Below are positions 23,598 through 32,853 of a stretch of DNA of 64,000 nt, one piece after another. Source of the stretch: Gemmatimonadota bacterium (GTDB lineage Bacteria > Gemmatimonadota > Gemmatimonadetes > Gemmatimonadales > Gemmatimonadaceae); NCBI GenBank assembly GCA_016704465.1, contig JADJAD010000004.1, forward strand, positions 620,001 to 684,000. The letters run 5' to 3'. A program made the translations under genes and the position numbers. A model generated the notes under the pieces. The model worked only from the letters and a program-made list of their open reading frames with translations, did not search any database and was not told where the DNA came from. Within the stretch, counting starts at the first letter, position 1. Each line of letters begins with the position of its first letter.

Positions 23598-24809
23598 ATG
23601 GTCCCTGCAGTCGCCTTGACGAACCGCCTGCCTCGTTTCGCTCGCCCATCCTGCGCGCGCGGCGGCATCGGGCGCGCGGTCTCCGCGGCCCTCCTCCTCT
23701 TCGCCGCCCTCGTTGCAGCCGGGTGCGGGTCCAGCGGCCCGATCGTCGTGGCCACCACGCCGGGGCCGCAGACCGGATCAACGCAGGAAACCGCGCAGGG
23801 AACCGCGCGTCCCCAAGACGCCTCGGCGGCCACTGCCGGGTGGCGCATCGACGTGCGGGAGCACGTGGACCTCTGGCTGCACGGATTCGCCCTGCTGCAG
23901 GACGACGCGTCGCTCGTGCCGTACTTCCGGCCGGGCTACCGAGACGGGCAGCGCGCACTGCGTCCCTCGACCAACGGGCAGCTCGATGCCAACCGCGCAG
24001 TGCTGTCGCGCCGATTCGGCGAGAACGCCAACCTCACCTCGGCGCAGTTCCTTCCGCTGTACTTCGCCGACTGGGACGACATGCGCCGGGGAGTGGAGCG
24101 CTTTCTGCGCGACAACGGCGACGTGCGCGCGGCCCGCAACCAGGAGGAACTGCGCATGTATGCGACCCTCCGCACCTATTTCCCGACCTCGGAGGACCGC
24201 GACTGGCTGCGGCTGTTCGTCCAGGGGCTCGACGACGAGCGCAGCCGATTCTACCGCGCCTACTGGATCCAGCAGCAGCAGCGGCGCGCGAGCCAGCGCT
24301 CGGCGGTGAGCGCGTTGTGGGCCAACTCGTACGGTGCCGCGATCGGTCGGTTCATGCGGAACAACGCGCAGCGCGACGGGACGATCCTGCTCTCCCTTCC
24401 GTTGGGCGGCGAGGGGCGCACGCTCGCGGTCGGGCAGCGCGACAACTTCATGACCGTCAACTTTCCGGGTGAGGGCGACGATCCGCGCGAGGCGATCTAC
24501 GCGGTCGCGCACGAGGTGGTGGGGAGCGTGGCGACGGCGGCCGTGCGAGACAACGCGTCGGCGGCCGAGCAGCGCAGCGGCGAGTCGGGGCGATGGGCGA
24601 CGCTCGCCGCGGTGCGTGGGGGCGCCATGCTGCTGGCGCGTGTCGCTCCCGACCTGGTGACGGGATATGAGCGATATTACCTGTCGTTGGCCCGCATAGA
24701 CGTCGGGGCGAACGACGCGGCGAGCCGGTTCGACGCCACGTATCCGCTCCCCTCCAAGATCCTCGACGCCCTGCAGCGACAGATCGACATCGTGCTGGGC
24801 GGCATTTGA
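23598..24809 (+). CDS. Lipoprotein of unknown function
   Basis: A protein of 403 residues with a long Arg-containing N-region and a lipobox ending at C43 (LFAALVAAGC). The mature part begins with a Thr/Gln-rich linker, then a helical domain (IDVREHVDLWLHGFALLQDD, FLPLYFADWDDMRRGVERFL). Near the C-terminus AIYAVAHEVVGSV resembles a metallopeptidase helix but lacks the second His of HExxH, so a protease call is not supported. The family is not recognised. The gene stands 13 bp before the next gene on the same strand and is likely co-transcribed with it. Confidence 0.75.
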   Translation: MVPAVALTNRLPRFARPSCARGGIGRAVSAALLLFAALVAAGCGSSGPIVVATTPGPQTGSTQETAQGTARPQDASAATAGWRIDVREHVDLWLHGFALLQDDASLVPYFRPGYRDGQRALRPSTNGQLDANRAVLSRRFGENANLTSAQFLPLYFADWDDMRRGVERFLRDNGDVRAARNQEELRMYATLRTYFPTSEDRDWLRLFVQGLDDERSRFYRAYWIQQQQRRASQRSAVSALWANSYGAAIGRFMRNNAQRDGTILLSLPLGGEGRTLAVGQRDNFMTVNFPGEGDDPREAIYAVAHEVVGSVATAAVRDNASAAEQRSGESGRWATLAAVRGGAMLLARVAPDLVTGYERYYLSLARIDVGANDAASRFDATYPLPSKILDALQRQIDIVLGGI

Positions 24810-24822
24810 CAGCAGGCATCCG

Positions 24823-25764
24823 ATGACTGACCCCCGTTCCGACGACGCCCGCGTCTCGCGTCGAGAATCCTCGTCCTCGACGCCCGCGTCCGGGCCGACC
24901 TCGCAGCCGACCTCGCAGCCGACCACGCAGCCGGTCGCGCCGCTGGGCCGCGCGTCGTTCGAGCGGGTGCTGGCGCGTGCGGCCGAGCTGCAGGCCGGGC
25001 AGTCGGAGCCCGCCGAGGAAATGAGCGAGGCGCAACTCATCGACGTCGGGAAGGAGGTGGGAATCAGCGCTGAGCACGTGCGGCTGGCGCTCGCCGAGGA
25101 GCGCACGCGCGTGCAGGTCCCGCAGGAGACGGGGATGGTCGGCGGGTTGTTCGGGGGTGACGCGATCACCGCGTCGCGCCTCGTGCGGGGGAACTCGACC
25201 GACTTGCTGGCTCGCCTGGACGAGTGGATGCAACGCGAGGAAGCGCTGCGCCCGAAGCGCCGGTTCAACGAGCGCCTTACGTGGGAGGCGCGACGCGACC
25301 TGATGGGGTCGATTCAGCAGAGCATCAATTTCCGGGGACGGGCGTACGGCCTGACCGCGGCCGACGAGGTCGGGGCGACGGTCGTGCCGGTGGATGCCGA
25401 TCGCTGCATGGTGCGACTGGACGCGGCCTTCGTGGAATCGCGGCGGCGGCACGTGACCGGCGGGGCTGTCGCGGCGGGAGGAGGGGTGGTAGGATTTGGC
25501 GGCGTGATGGCCTTGGCGACGCTCATCCCCGAGGGCTCGCTCGTCTTCGGGGCGCTCGTGGGGTTGGTCCCTGCGCTCGGGGGGAGCGGGATCGGCTATC
25601 TGGTCGCCAAGTCGCATCAGCGCCGGATCAAGCGTGCACAGCTCGCGCTCGAGCAGGTCCTCGACCGTCTCGAACGGGGCGAGATCCGGCGCCCGGTCGG
25701 TCCGCTGGCTCCGCTCACCGACTTCATCGACGTCGTGGCGCGTCGGGTGGAGGGGAGCAAGTAG
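24823..25764 (+). CDS. Membrane protein of unknown function with two adjacent helices
   Basis: A protein of 313 residues. After a Ser/Thr/Gln-rich start comes a helical segment (MSEAQLIDVGKEVGISAEHVRLALAEE) that looks like the short N-terminal domain found before 2TM regions in many uncharacterised bacterial proteins. It is followed by a globular, possibly lipid- or ligand-binding domain, and two close membrane helices (AVAAGGGVVGFGGVMALATL and SLVFGALVGLVPALGGSGIGYLVA). The C-terminus is a charged helix (RRIKRAQLALEQVLDRLERGE). Its function is unknown. It follows the lipoprotein gene by 13 bp. Confidence 0.7.
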   Translation: MTDPRSDDARVSRRESSSSTPASGPTSQPTSQPTTQPVAPLGRASFERVLARAAELQAGQSEPAEEMSEAQLIDVGKEVGISAEHVRLALAEERTRVQVPQETGMVGGLFGGDAITASRLVRGNSTDLLARLDEWMQREEALRPKRRFNERLTWEARRDLMGSIQQSINFRGRAYGLTAADEVGATVVPVDADRCMVRLDAAFVESRRRHVTGGAVAAGGGVVGFGGVMALATLIPEGSLVFGALVGLVPALGGSGIGYLVAKSHQRRIKRAQLALEQVLDRLERGEIRRPVGPLAPLTDFIDVVARRVEGSK

Positions 25765-25897
25765 TCGCTGATGGTGGTGTCGAGTGCCAGCGGCGGTGCG
25801 TGACGCCTGCGACGCAGCGGCGCTCGCGCGGAATGCGATGCCTTACGGCGGAACGGGGGCGAAGGATGGTGCGCGTTTCACGGGTGGAAGTTCGCCG

Positions 25898-27439
25898 ATG
25901 GATCTGATGGCTGGGCGGTCGAGGGGAACACCCCCGCGCGGGTCGAGGCGACTGCGTCGGTGGCGGCGCGTCGCGCGTCGGCCGGCGTTGCTGCTGTCGC
26001 TCGCGATGGCCCTGCTTGCCTTGACGGCCCCCTCCGGAACGCCGCTCTCCGCGCAGGACGTGGCACCAGGCCCGGTCGTCGCACGCGTCTCCGGGGTGGT
26101 CTTTGACAGTGTGGCCGCTCGCCCCCTCACCGGGGCCATCGTGCAGCTGGTGCCGGCGGCGGAGCGCGCGGTCGCGCGGTCGGTGCAGACCGACCAGTCC
26201 GGGAGCTTTGCCTTCGACTCGCTGGGTGCCGGGCGCTACCTGCTGGGCTTCTTCCATCCGCTGCTGGACTCGTTAGGGCTGGCGGCGCCGATCACGGTCA
26301 TCGACATACGTGTCTCGGGGGCCATGCGCGTGCCGCTCGCGACGCCGTCGGCGCGCACGCTGGTGACCAACCTGTGCGGCCCGAGGGCACTTGCCGACTC
26401 TACCGGCGCGTTCATCGGCTACGTTCGCTCGGCCACTGACGCGATGGGGCGCCCCAAGGCGCAGGTCCGTGTCTCGTGGTCCGAGCTGGTGATCGCTGCG
26501 GACGGCATCCGGCGTACCGCCCCCTCGGTGCAGGGCGAGGCAAGCGATGCCGGCGGGCTGGCGCTGTGCGGCATCCCGATCGGGGCGCAGGTGGTCGCGC
26601 GCGCGTGGGGCGGCACGGATTCCAGCGGCTTTGCCGAGTTGGATGTTCCGCCAAACGGGCTGCTCCGTCGCGACCTGTACGTCGGCGCGTCGCAACTGGT
26701 GACGCTGCCAGCCGACACGGCCGCCGACTCCTCGGCGGTAGCCAGCGCGGTGCTGCGCGGCAGCGGGGTGCTGCGCGGCGAGATCCGGCGCCCTGACGGA
26801 CGTGCGCTGCCGGGGGTGCGGCTCGTGTTCTGGGGGACAGGAATCGAGGTGACCTCGGGCGCGGACGGAGCGTACAGGATGCAGGAGCTGCCCGAAGGCA
26901 CGTTCACGGTGGAGGCGCGCGCGTTAGGCTTCCTGCCGCACCGTCGTGCCGTGGACATCCTGGCCGGCAGCGAGGCGGTGGCCAACCTGACCATGGAGTC
27001 GTTCGGGACTTTTCTCGACACGGTCAAGGTCACGGCGCAGCGGGTGTTCACCTCCCGCCAGATGCAGGAATTCGAGCAGCGCCGCAAGAGCGGCTTCGGC
27101 CACTTCATGGACGAAGACGCCATCAACAGGCGAAACCCGTTCTACATGTCGGACCTGCTGCGCATGACGCCAGGAGTGCAGATTGCCCGAGGACAGGGAT
27201 TCGGCGACCGGGTGTTGATGCGCGGGACGGGCTTCAATGCCTACTGCGCGCCGACGGTCTTCCTCGATGGCATGCGCGTGTTCAACGTCGACGGCGACCT
27301 CGACGCGATCGTGAACGTGCAGGATGTGCGGGCCATCGAGGTGTACACCCGAGGCGGGAGCGTCCCGGTGCAGTTCCAGACGCTGGAAGGGTGCGGTGCG
27401 CTGGTGGTCTGGACCGGGGGGCGGCGCGCGAGCCGGTAG
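25898..27439 (+). CDS. Carboxypeptidase-regulatory-like protein with TonB-receptor plug domain but no barrel
   Basis: About 513 residues from the ATG at 25898 (an earlier frame start at 25784 has no support). A signal peptide (LLLSLAMALLALTAPSGTPLSAQ) is followed by three carboxypeptidase-D regulatory-like Ig folds (VVFDSVAARPLTGAIVQLVP; a middle one; LRGEIRRPDGRALPGVRLVF). The end is a TonB-dependent receptor plug (FYMSDLLRMTPGVQIARGQG, then YCAPTVFLDGMRVF). A normal receptor would continue with a 22-strand barrel, but this protein stops after the plug. Such plug-only proteins recur in Gemmatimonadota and Bacteroidota genomes; the role is unknown. It should be periplasmic. Confidence 0.83.
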   Translation: MDLMAGRSRGTPPRGSRRLRRWRRVARRPALLLSLAMALLALTAPSGTPLSAQDVAPGPVVARVSGVVFDSVAARPLTGAIVQLVPAAERAVARSVQTDQSGSFAFDSLGAGRYLLGFFHPLLDSLGLAAPITVIDIRVSGAMRVPLATPSARTLVTNLCGPRALADSTGAFIGYVRSATDAMGRPKAQVRVSWSELVIAADGIRRTAPSVQGEASDAGGLALCGIPIGAQVVARAWGGTDSSGFAELDVPPNGLLRRDLYVGASQLVTLPADTAADSSAVASAVLRGSGVLRGEIRRPDGRALPGVRLVFWGTGIEVTSGADGAYRMQELPEGTFTVEARALGFLPHRRAVDILAGSEAVANLTMESFGTFLDTVKVTAQRVFTSRQMQEFEQRRKSGFGHFMDEDAINRRNPFYMSDLLRMTPGVQIARGQGFGDRVLMRGTGFNAYCAPTVFLDGMRVFNVDGDLDAIVNVQDVRAIEVYTRGGSVPVQFQTLEGCGALVVWTGGRRASR

Positions 27440-27521
27440 CCGAGGCGGGGGCGGCCGGTAGATTCCGCAGCGCGCGAGCGCTTCTCTCGCCGCCGACGTG
27501 TCGCTCCTCTCCTGCCCTGCC

Positions 27522-29366
27522 ATGCGCCTGACGTTCCGTCCGTCCCTGCTCCTGCTGGTCCCGCTCCCCCTCGCGGCGCAGCGTGCCCCCAGTCCGGCTC
27601 CGATCCGCTACGAGATCGCCTTCCCCAACGCCGCGCACCACGAGGCCGAGGTCAGCGTGACCTTTGCCGGCGTCCCGGCTCGGCCGCTGGAAGTGCGCAT
27701 GAGCCGCAGCTCGCCCGGTCGCTACGCGCTCCACGAATTCGCCAAGAACGTCTACAACGTCAAGGCGACCGATTCGCGGGGGCGCGAGCTGGTCATCTCT
27801 CAGCCCAGTCCGCACCAGTGGAACGTGGCGGGGCACGATGGCACGGTGCGGGTCACCTACACCTTGTTCGGTGACCGGGCAGACGGAACCTACGCCGGAA
27901 TCGACCGCGGCATGGCACACCTGAACATTCCCGCCACCCTCGCCTGGGCGCGCGGCATGGAGGGGCGAGCCGCGCGTGTCACCTTCCGCCTCCCCGACCC
28001 GACCTGGACGATTGCCACGCAGCTCTTCCCCACCAGCGACTCGACGACGTTCACCGCGCCGAACATGCAGTACCTGATGGACTCGCCCGTGCACCTCGGC
28101 GCGCAATCATGGCACACATGGCCTGTCGCGTCGAACGGGAAGACGTACACGATGCGCGTGGCGCTGCACCACCTGGGGACCCGCGAGGAAGCGGATCGCT
28201 ATGTGGACGCCACGCAGCGCATCGTGGAGCAGGCGACCGCGGTGTTCGGCACGCTCCCCGACTTCGACGGCGGGACCTACACGTTCCTGTCGACGTACCT
28301 ACCGTGGGCTGCCGGGGACGGCATGGAGCACCGCAACTCCACCTCGCTCACCAGTACCGGGTCGCTCGCCTCGTCAATGAACGGCTTGTTAGGCACGGTC
28401 TCGCACGAGTTCTTCCACGCCTGGAACGTGGAGCGCATCCGTCCCAGGTCGCTCGAGCCCTTTGCCTTCGACGAGGCGAACATGTCGGGAGAGCTGTGGC
28501 TCGCCGAGGGGTTCACCAGCTACTACGGGCCGCTGGTCCTGCGACGCGCGGCGATTACCGACGATGCTGGCTTCGGCGCCACGATGGCGGGGGCGGTGAA
28601 CCTCGTGTTGAATGCCCCCGGGCGCCGCTATTTCTCGGCGGTGCAGATGAGCCGGCAGGCGCCGTTCACCGACGCGGCGGTGTCGATCGATCCGCAGAAC
28701 AAGGGGAACACCTTCATCTCCTACTATCCGTTTGGCGAAGCGATCGCCCTTGCGCTCGACCTCACGCTGCGCGCGCGTGGCAAGACGCTGGACGACTTCA
28801 TGCAGGAAATGTGGAAGGTGCACGGCGCACAGCGCAGCCTGGCGCCGGTGCGGCCGTACACGGTTACCGATGCACGCCGTGCGCTGGCGCGTGTGAGCGG
28901 CGATTCTGCGTTCGCCCGCGACTTCTTCGCGCGCTATATCGAGGGGCGGGAGGCGGCGCCGTACGGCGAACTGCTGCGCCAGGGCGGGTACGTGATGCGT
29001 CCCGCACACCCCGATGCGGCCTGGGCCGGCGACGTGTCGCTGCGCCATGAAGACGGCAAGGCGACGGTGCTGGCGCCGACCCCGATCGGCACCCCGATCT
29101 ACGCCACGGGAGCGGACCGGGGCGACCGATTGGTGTCGCTCGGCGGTCGTGCATTGGCCAGCGCCGCCGACCTCGCCGCGGTCCTTGCGGCGCACAAGCC
29201 TGGCGACAGCGTTCCGCTGGTCTATGAGTCGCGCGGGCAGGTCATCACGACGACGCTGACGCTGGCGGCGAACCCGCGCATCGAGGTCGTCACCTTCGAG
29301 GCTGCGGGCGAGCCAGTCACCGATGCGGTGCGCGCTTTCCGCGCCGCGTGGCTCGCGCCACGTTGA
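27522..29366 (+). CDS. M61-family (glycyl aminopeptidase-type) metallopeptidase with C-terminal PDZ
   Basis: A protein of 614 residues with a signal peptide (LLLLVPLPLAAQ). The zinc site is H295-E-F-F-H299 in GTVSHEFFHAWNVERIRP, and the third ligand is E329 in LWLAEGFTSYY, both exact family features. An N-terminal beta domain (YEIAFPNAAHHEAEVSVTF) and a C-terminal PDZ-like domain (ATGADRGDRLVSLGGRALAS) complete the usual M61 layout. It probably trims peptides in the periplasm. It is followed 19 bp later by the nuclease-like lipoprotein gene, which may be in the same transcript. Confidence 0.92.
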   Translation: MRLTFRPSLLLLVPLPLAAQRAPSPAPIRYEIAFPNAAHHEAEVSVTFAGVPARPLEVRMSRSSPGRYALHEFAKNVYNVKATDSRGRELVISQPSPHQWNVAGHDGTVRVTYTLFGDRADGTYAGIDRGMAHLNIPATLAWARGMEGRAARVTFRLPDPTWTIATQLFPTSDSTTFTAPNMQYLMDSPVHLGAQSWHTWPVASNGKTYTMRVALHHLGTREEADRYVDATQRIVEQATAVFGTLPDFDGGTYTFLSTYLPWAAGDGMEHRNSTSLTSTGSLASSMNGLLGTVSHEFFHAWNVERIRPRSLEPFAFDEANMSGELWLAEGFTSYYGPLVLRRAAITDDAGFGATMAGAVNLVLNAPGRRYFSAVQMSRQAPFTDAAVSIDPQNKGNTFISYYPFGEAIALALDLTLRARGKTLDDFMQEMWKVHGAQRSLAPVRPYTVTDARRALARVSGDSAFARDFFARYIEGREAAPYGELLRQGGYVMRPAHPDAAWAGDVSLRHEDGKATVLAPTPIGTPIYATGADRGDRLVSLGGRALASAADLAAVLAAHKPGDSVPLVYESRGQVITTTLTLAANPRIEVVTFEAAGEPVTDAVRAFRAAWLAPR

Positions 29367-29385
29367 GCGCAGGAGACGTCGCGAC

Positions 29386-30006
29386 ATGTCGCTGACCGCG
29401 AGGCTGGGGCGGATCGCCCGGACGGCGTGGCGCGGGCTGCGTCAGCAGGCACGTGCCGTGGTGCGCGCTGCCACGCGGCTGCCCGCGGCCACGCGGCTGC
29501 CCGCGGCCATGCGGGTGGGCTCGGCCACGCTGGTGGGCGCGCTCGTTGTCTCGCTTGCTGCCGGCTGCGGAGCTGCAGCTGACGACACCCAAGGCGCTGC
29601 CGTCCGTACGCGCGAGGCGCCTGCTGCATCGCCTGCTGCATCGGCTGCTGCATCGCCTGACACTCGCGAAGTCGAGGCGGTCGCCACGGATGTGCGCCGA
29701 GCGGTCGGCGTGTCAATCGGCTTTCGTACGCCCCAGCGACTGGACGAGCACTACGCCAAGCACGGCGCCGAGTTCGGCGCGGGCACGCGCGAGGACTACC
29801 TCCGTCAGGCACAATCGCTGCGCGATGCGCCCGTGGGAGGGGCGGTACTGGAAGTCACGCGCGGGGACGGCGCGGTGTCCCGTTTCGATCGGGTGAGCGG
29901 CGCCTTCCTGGCGTTCGATCCCGATGGCACGATTCGCACGTTCTTCAGGCCCAACGACGGCGAGGCGTATTTTCGTCGTCAGGCACTTCGGCGGAGGAAT
30001 CCATGA
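29386..30006 (+). CDS. Putative exported BECR-fold nuclease (toxin-like) lipoprotein
   Basis: A protein of 206 residues; AGGAG precedes the ATG. A basic N-region leads to a hydrophobic stretch ending in a lipobox (ATLVGALVVSLAAGC, Cys61), followed by an Ala/Ser/Pro-rich spacer. The C-terminal 85 residues (LDEHYAKHGAEFGAG, EDYLRQAQSL, GAVSRFDRVSGAFLAFDPDG, TIRTFFRP) match the pattern of Barnase-EndoU-ColicinE5/D-RelE (BECR) nuclease domains found at the ends of polymorphic toxins: a His/Glu start, a central YxxxA helix and a DGxIRTFF strand. Its stop overlaps the next start by ATGA, and the next protein looks like a cognate immunity factor. Nuclease activity is inferred, not shown. Confidence 0.6.
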   Translation: MSLTARLGRIARTAWRGLRQQARAVVRAATRLPAATRLPAAMRVGSATLVGALVVSLAAGCGAAADDTQGAAVRTREAPAASPAASAAASPDTREVEAVATDVRRAVGVSIGFRTPQRLDEHYAKHGAEFGAGTREDYLRQAQSLRDAPVGGAVLEVTRGDGAVSRFDRVSGAFLAFDPDGTIRTFFRPNDGEAYFRRQALRRRNP

Positions 30007-30434
30007 CGCAACTCGATCCCGTTCGACAGCTGCTGAGCGACCGCGGCTGTCCCGAGGACGTCGTCGCCGCAGGGCTCGACGGTTTGGTGGCCCGGTGGTC
30101 CTCGATCGTCGCCAGCGTGGAGACCGGTTACGCCCTCGGGCTCGACGACCTCCTGAACGACCTGGACACGCGCGACGCGCTGAGCGGCGCGCTCGCCGTG
30201 GCCGCGCCGGCGGACGCGATGGGCGCGCGGGCACAGGTGGACTCACTCGATGAACGCCTGCGCGCCGTGTCCATCGTGACCGGCTGCCTGTGGGGCGAGG
30301 ACGTCGAGGAGGATGACGGGCTCACGTCGCGCGAGCAGTGGTGGTACTACCGGCGGCCGAGCCGGCTCAACGACGACCTGGCGGCAGAACTCGAGGCATG
30401 GGGGCTCCTGCACGGCCGCGAGGATACCGCATGA
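30003..30434 (+). CDS. Putative immunity/antitoxin partner of the BECR nuclease
   Basis: A protein of 143 residues with no signal peptide or membrane segment, acidic (LDDLLNDLDTRDALS, CLWGEDVEEDDGL), starting within the stop of the nuclease-like gene (ATGA). Small, acidic, cytoplasmic and coupled directly behind a candidate nuclease is the usual profile of an immunity protein for a basic RNase. The compact helical start (DPVRQLLSDRGCPEDVVAAGLDGL) resembles proteins of unknown function seen beside such domains. Its own stop overlaps the ATG of the monooxygenase gene (ATGA), so it may alternatively belong to the catabolic operon. Confidence 0.6.
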   Translation: MTQLDPVRQLLSDRGCPEDVVAAGLDGLVARWSSIVASVETGYALGLDDLLNDLDTRDALSGALAVAAPADAMGARAQVDSLDERLRAVSIVTGCLWGEDVEEDDGLTSREQWWYYRRPSRLNDDLAAELEAWGLLHGREDTA

Positions 30435-32773
30435 GGGTCACGGTCCTGGGGGGAGGTCCGGCTGGGCTCTATTTCTCCCTCCTGCACAAGAAGCGCCGCC
30501 CGCACGACGAGGTCACCCTCTTCGAACGTAACGCCTCGGACGACACCTTCGGCTGGGGCGTCGTCTTCTCCGACCAGACGTTGGAGAACTTCCGGCAGGC
30601 CGACGCCGAGAGCTACCAGGCGATCCTCGACAACTTCGCCCACTGGGACGACATCGACATCCACGTGCGCGGCCGCACGATCACGTCCGGGGGGCACGGC
30701 TTCAGCGGCATCGCACGCAAGGTCCTGCTGCAGATCCTTCGGGAGCGCGCCGAGTCGTTAGGCGTGGTCTTGCGGTTCGAGCAGGACGTCCCCGACGTGG
30801 CCACGCTGCGCGCCGATGGGGCGGAACTGATCGTGGCCGCGGACGGCGTGAACAGCCTCGTGCGGCGTACCTTCGCCGACGACTTCGGCGCCACGACCGA
30901 TGCGCGAAGCAATCGGTTCATCTGGCTCGGAACCACCCGCCTCTTCGACGCCTTCACCTTCATCGTCGTCGAGACGCCGGCCGGGGTGTTCCAGGTCCAC
31001 GCCTACCGGTTCAACGACTCGCAGTCCGCCTTCATCGTGGAGTGCGACGAAGCGTCGTGGCGCGCTGCGGGCTTTGACCAAATGAATGCCGCCGAGTCGA
31101 TCGTGGAGTGCGAAACACTGTTCGCCCCTTGGCTGCAGGGACACGCGCTGCAGTACAACGCCACCCCCCACCGGGTGCGCGACCCCTGGGGGAGCTTCCT
31201 GCTGGTACGCTGCGCCCACTGGCGCCGCGACAACCTCGTCCTGCTCGGCGACTCCGCCCACACGGCGCACTTCTCGATCGGGAGCGGGACGAAGCTGGCG
31301 ATGGAGGACGCGATCGCCCTGGCCGGCGAACTCGGGGAGCTGCCATCGCATGACCCGGTGACCAGCGCCGACGGGGCGCTGTCCACCGAGCTGGTGCAGG
31401 CCATCGATCGATACCAGGCGGCGCGCACGACCGAGGTGCTGCGCCTGCAGAACGCCGCGCGCAACTCGATGGAGTGGTTCGAGCACGTGCGACGCTACAT
31501 CGCGCTCGAGCCGGAGCAGTTCGCCTATTCGCTGCTCACGCGCAGCCAGCGCGTGAGCCACGAGAACCTGCGGCTGCGTGATGAGGCCTACCTGGCCAGC
31601 GTGGAGCGATGGTTCGCGTCGCGCGCCGATGTGGCGGCGCGGGGAGGAGCGGCGGCGGCGGCGGCGCCCGACGCCCCGCCGATGTTCACGCCGTTGCGGT
31701 TGCGCGAGCTGTGCGTGGAGAACCGCGTCGTCGTCTCGCCGATGGACATGTATGCCGCGGTCGATGGCGTCCCCAACGACTTTCACGTGGTCCACTACGG
31801 CGCCAGGGCGCTGGGGGGGGCGGGGCTGGTCATGACCGAGATGACCTGCGTGTCACCCGAGGGGCGCATCACGCTGGGTTGCACCGGGCTGTACACGCCC
31901 GAGCAGGCGGACGCGTGGCGCCGCATCACCGACGTCGCCCACCGCTGGTCGAGGGCGAAAGTCTGCCTGCAGTTAGGGCACTCCGGGCGCAAGGGCGCGG
32001 TGCACGCCGGCCTGGAGCGCGGCGACGATTCGCTGGACGTCGGGGAGCGGTGGGAGGTGATCGGCCCGTCCGCGCTCGCGCATCGCCCCGGCATGCAGCG
32101 CCCGCGGGCCATGACGCGCCAGGACATGGACACCGTCGTCCACGACTTCGCCCGCTCGGCACGCCTGGCCATCGAGGCGGACTTCGACATGCTGGAACTG
32201 CACTGCGCGCACGGGTACCTGCTCAGCTCCTTCCTCACACCGCTGGCCAACCGGCGTGAGGACGAGTACGGCGGCTCCACGGCCAACCGGCTGCGGTTTC
32301 CGCTCGAGGTCTTCTCCGCCGTGCGAGAGGCCTGGCCGCAGGATCGACCGATCTCGGTTCGCATCTCGGCGACCGACTGGGTCGAGGGGGGCGTCACCGG
32401 CGCGGAGTCCGTGGAGATCGCCCGCGCCTTCATCGACGCCGGCGCTGACATCATCCACGTCTCCACTGGCCAGACGTCGCCCGACCAGCAACCCGTGTAC
32501 GGGCGCATGTGGCAGACCCCGTTCAGCGACCAGATTCGCAACGAGCTGGGGGCCCGGACGATCGCGGTCGGCAACATCACCGATCCGGACCAGGTGAACT
32601 CGATCATCGCCGCCGGGCGTGCCGACCTGTGCGCCCTCGCCCGCCCGCACCTGGCCGATCCGCAGTGGACGCTACGAGCCGCGGCGTCGTTAGGGTGGGA
32701 CGGCCAGCACTGGCCGCCCATGTACCGCAGCGGGCAGCAGCAGATGGCGCGCTTGATGGCACCGAAGGCGTGA
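30431..32773 (+). CDS. Bifunctional aryl-CoA monooxygenase/OYE-type reductase (2-aminobenzoyl-CoA or salicylyl-CoA type)
   Basis: A fusion of 780 residues. Residues 1-390 are a flavin monooxygenase (VTVLGGGPAGLYFSLLHKKR dinucleotide fold; LVLLGDSAHTAHFSIGSGTK second FAD motif). From about residue 414 an old-yellow-enzyme domain follows (FTPLRLRELCVENRVVVSPM, LQLGHSGRKG, DMLELHCAHGYLLSSFLTP). This two-part architecture is specific to 2-aminobenzoyl-CoA monooxygenase/reductase and the related salicylyl-CoA 5-hydroxylase, which hydroxylate the CoA-activated ring and, in the former, reduce it. The next genes (hydratase, acyl-CoA dehydrogenase, aryl-CoA ligase, RidA) complete such a pathway. The exact substrate is not decided by sequence. 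Confidence 0.88.
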   Translation: MRVTVLGGGPAGLYFSLLHKKRRPHDEVTLFERNASDDTFGWGVVFSDQTLENFRQADAESYQAILDNFAHWDDIDIHVRGRTITSGGHGFSGIARKVLLQILRERAESLGVVLRFEQDVPDVATLRADGAELIVAADGVNSLVRRTFADDFGATTDARSNRFIWLGTTRLFDAFTFIVVETPAGVFQVHAYRFNDSQSAFIVECDEASWRAAGFDQMNAAESIVECETLFAPWLQGHALQYNATPHRVRDPWGSFLLVRCAHWRRDNLVLLGDSAHTAHFSIGSGTKLAMEDAIALAGELGELPSHDPVTSADGALSTELVQAIDRYQAARTTEVLRLQNAARNSMEWFEHVRRYIALEPEQFAYSLLTRSQRVSHENLRLRDEAYLASVERWFASRADVAARGGAAAAAAPDAPPMFTPLRLRELCVENRVVVSPMDMYAAVDGVPNDFHVVHYGARALGGAGLVMTEMTCVSPEGRITLGCTGLYTPEQADAWRRITDVAHRWSRAKVCLQLGHSGRKGAVHAGLERGDDSLDVGERWEVIGPSALAHRPGMQRPRAMTRQDMDTVVHDFARSARLAIEADFDMLELHCAHGYLLSSFLTPLANRREDEYGGSTANRLRFPLEVFSAVREAWPQDRPISVRISATDWVEGGVTGAESVEIARAFIDAGADIIHVSTGQTSPDQQPVYGRMWQTPFSDQIRNELGARTIAVGNITDPDQVNSIIAAGRADLCALARPHLADPQWTLRAAASLGWDGQHWPPMYRSGQQQMARLMAPKA

Positions 32774-32853
32774 GTCCCGCACGCAGGCAACCGGCGCTGG
32801 ACGCCCTCGCGGCGCCGTGGCAGCTTGTCCCCGTCCCCTCTCTCCCAAGGTTC

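Noticed and set aside
23598..24809. Metallopeptidase because of AHEVVGSV
   Set aside because: The second His of HExxH is missing and no other ligand is evident.
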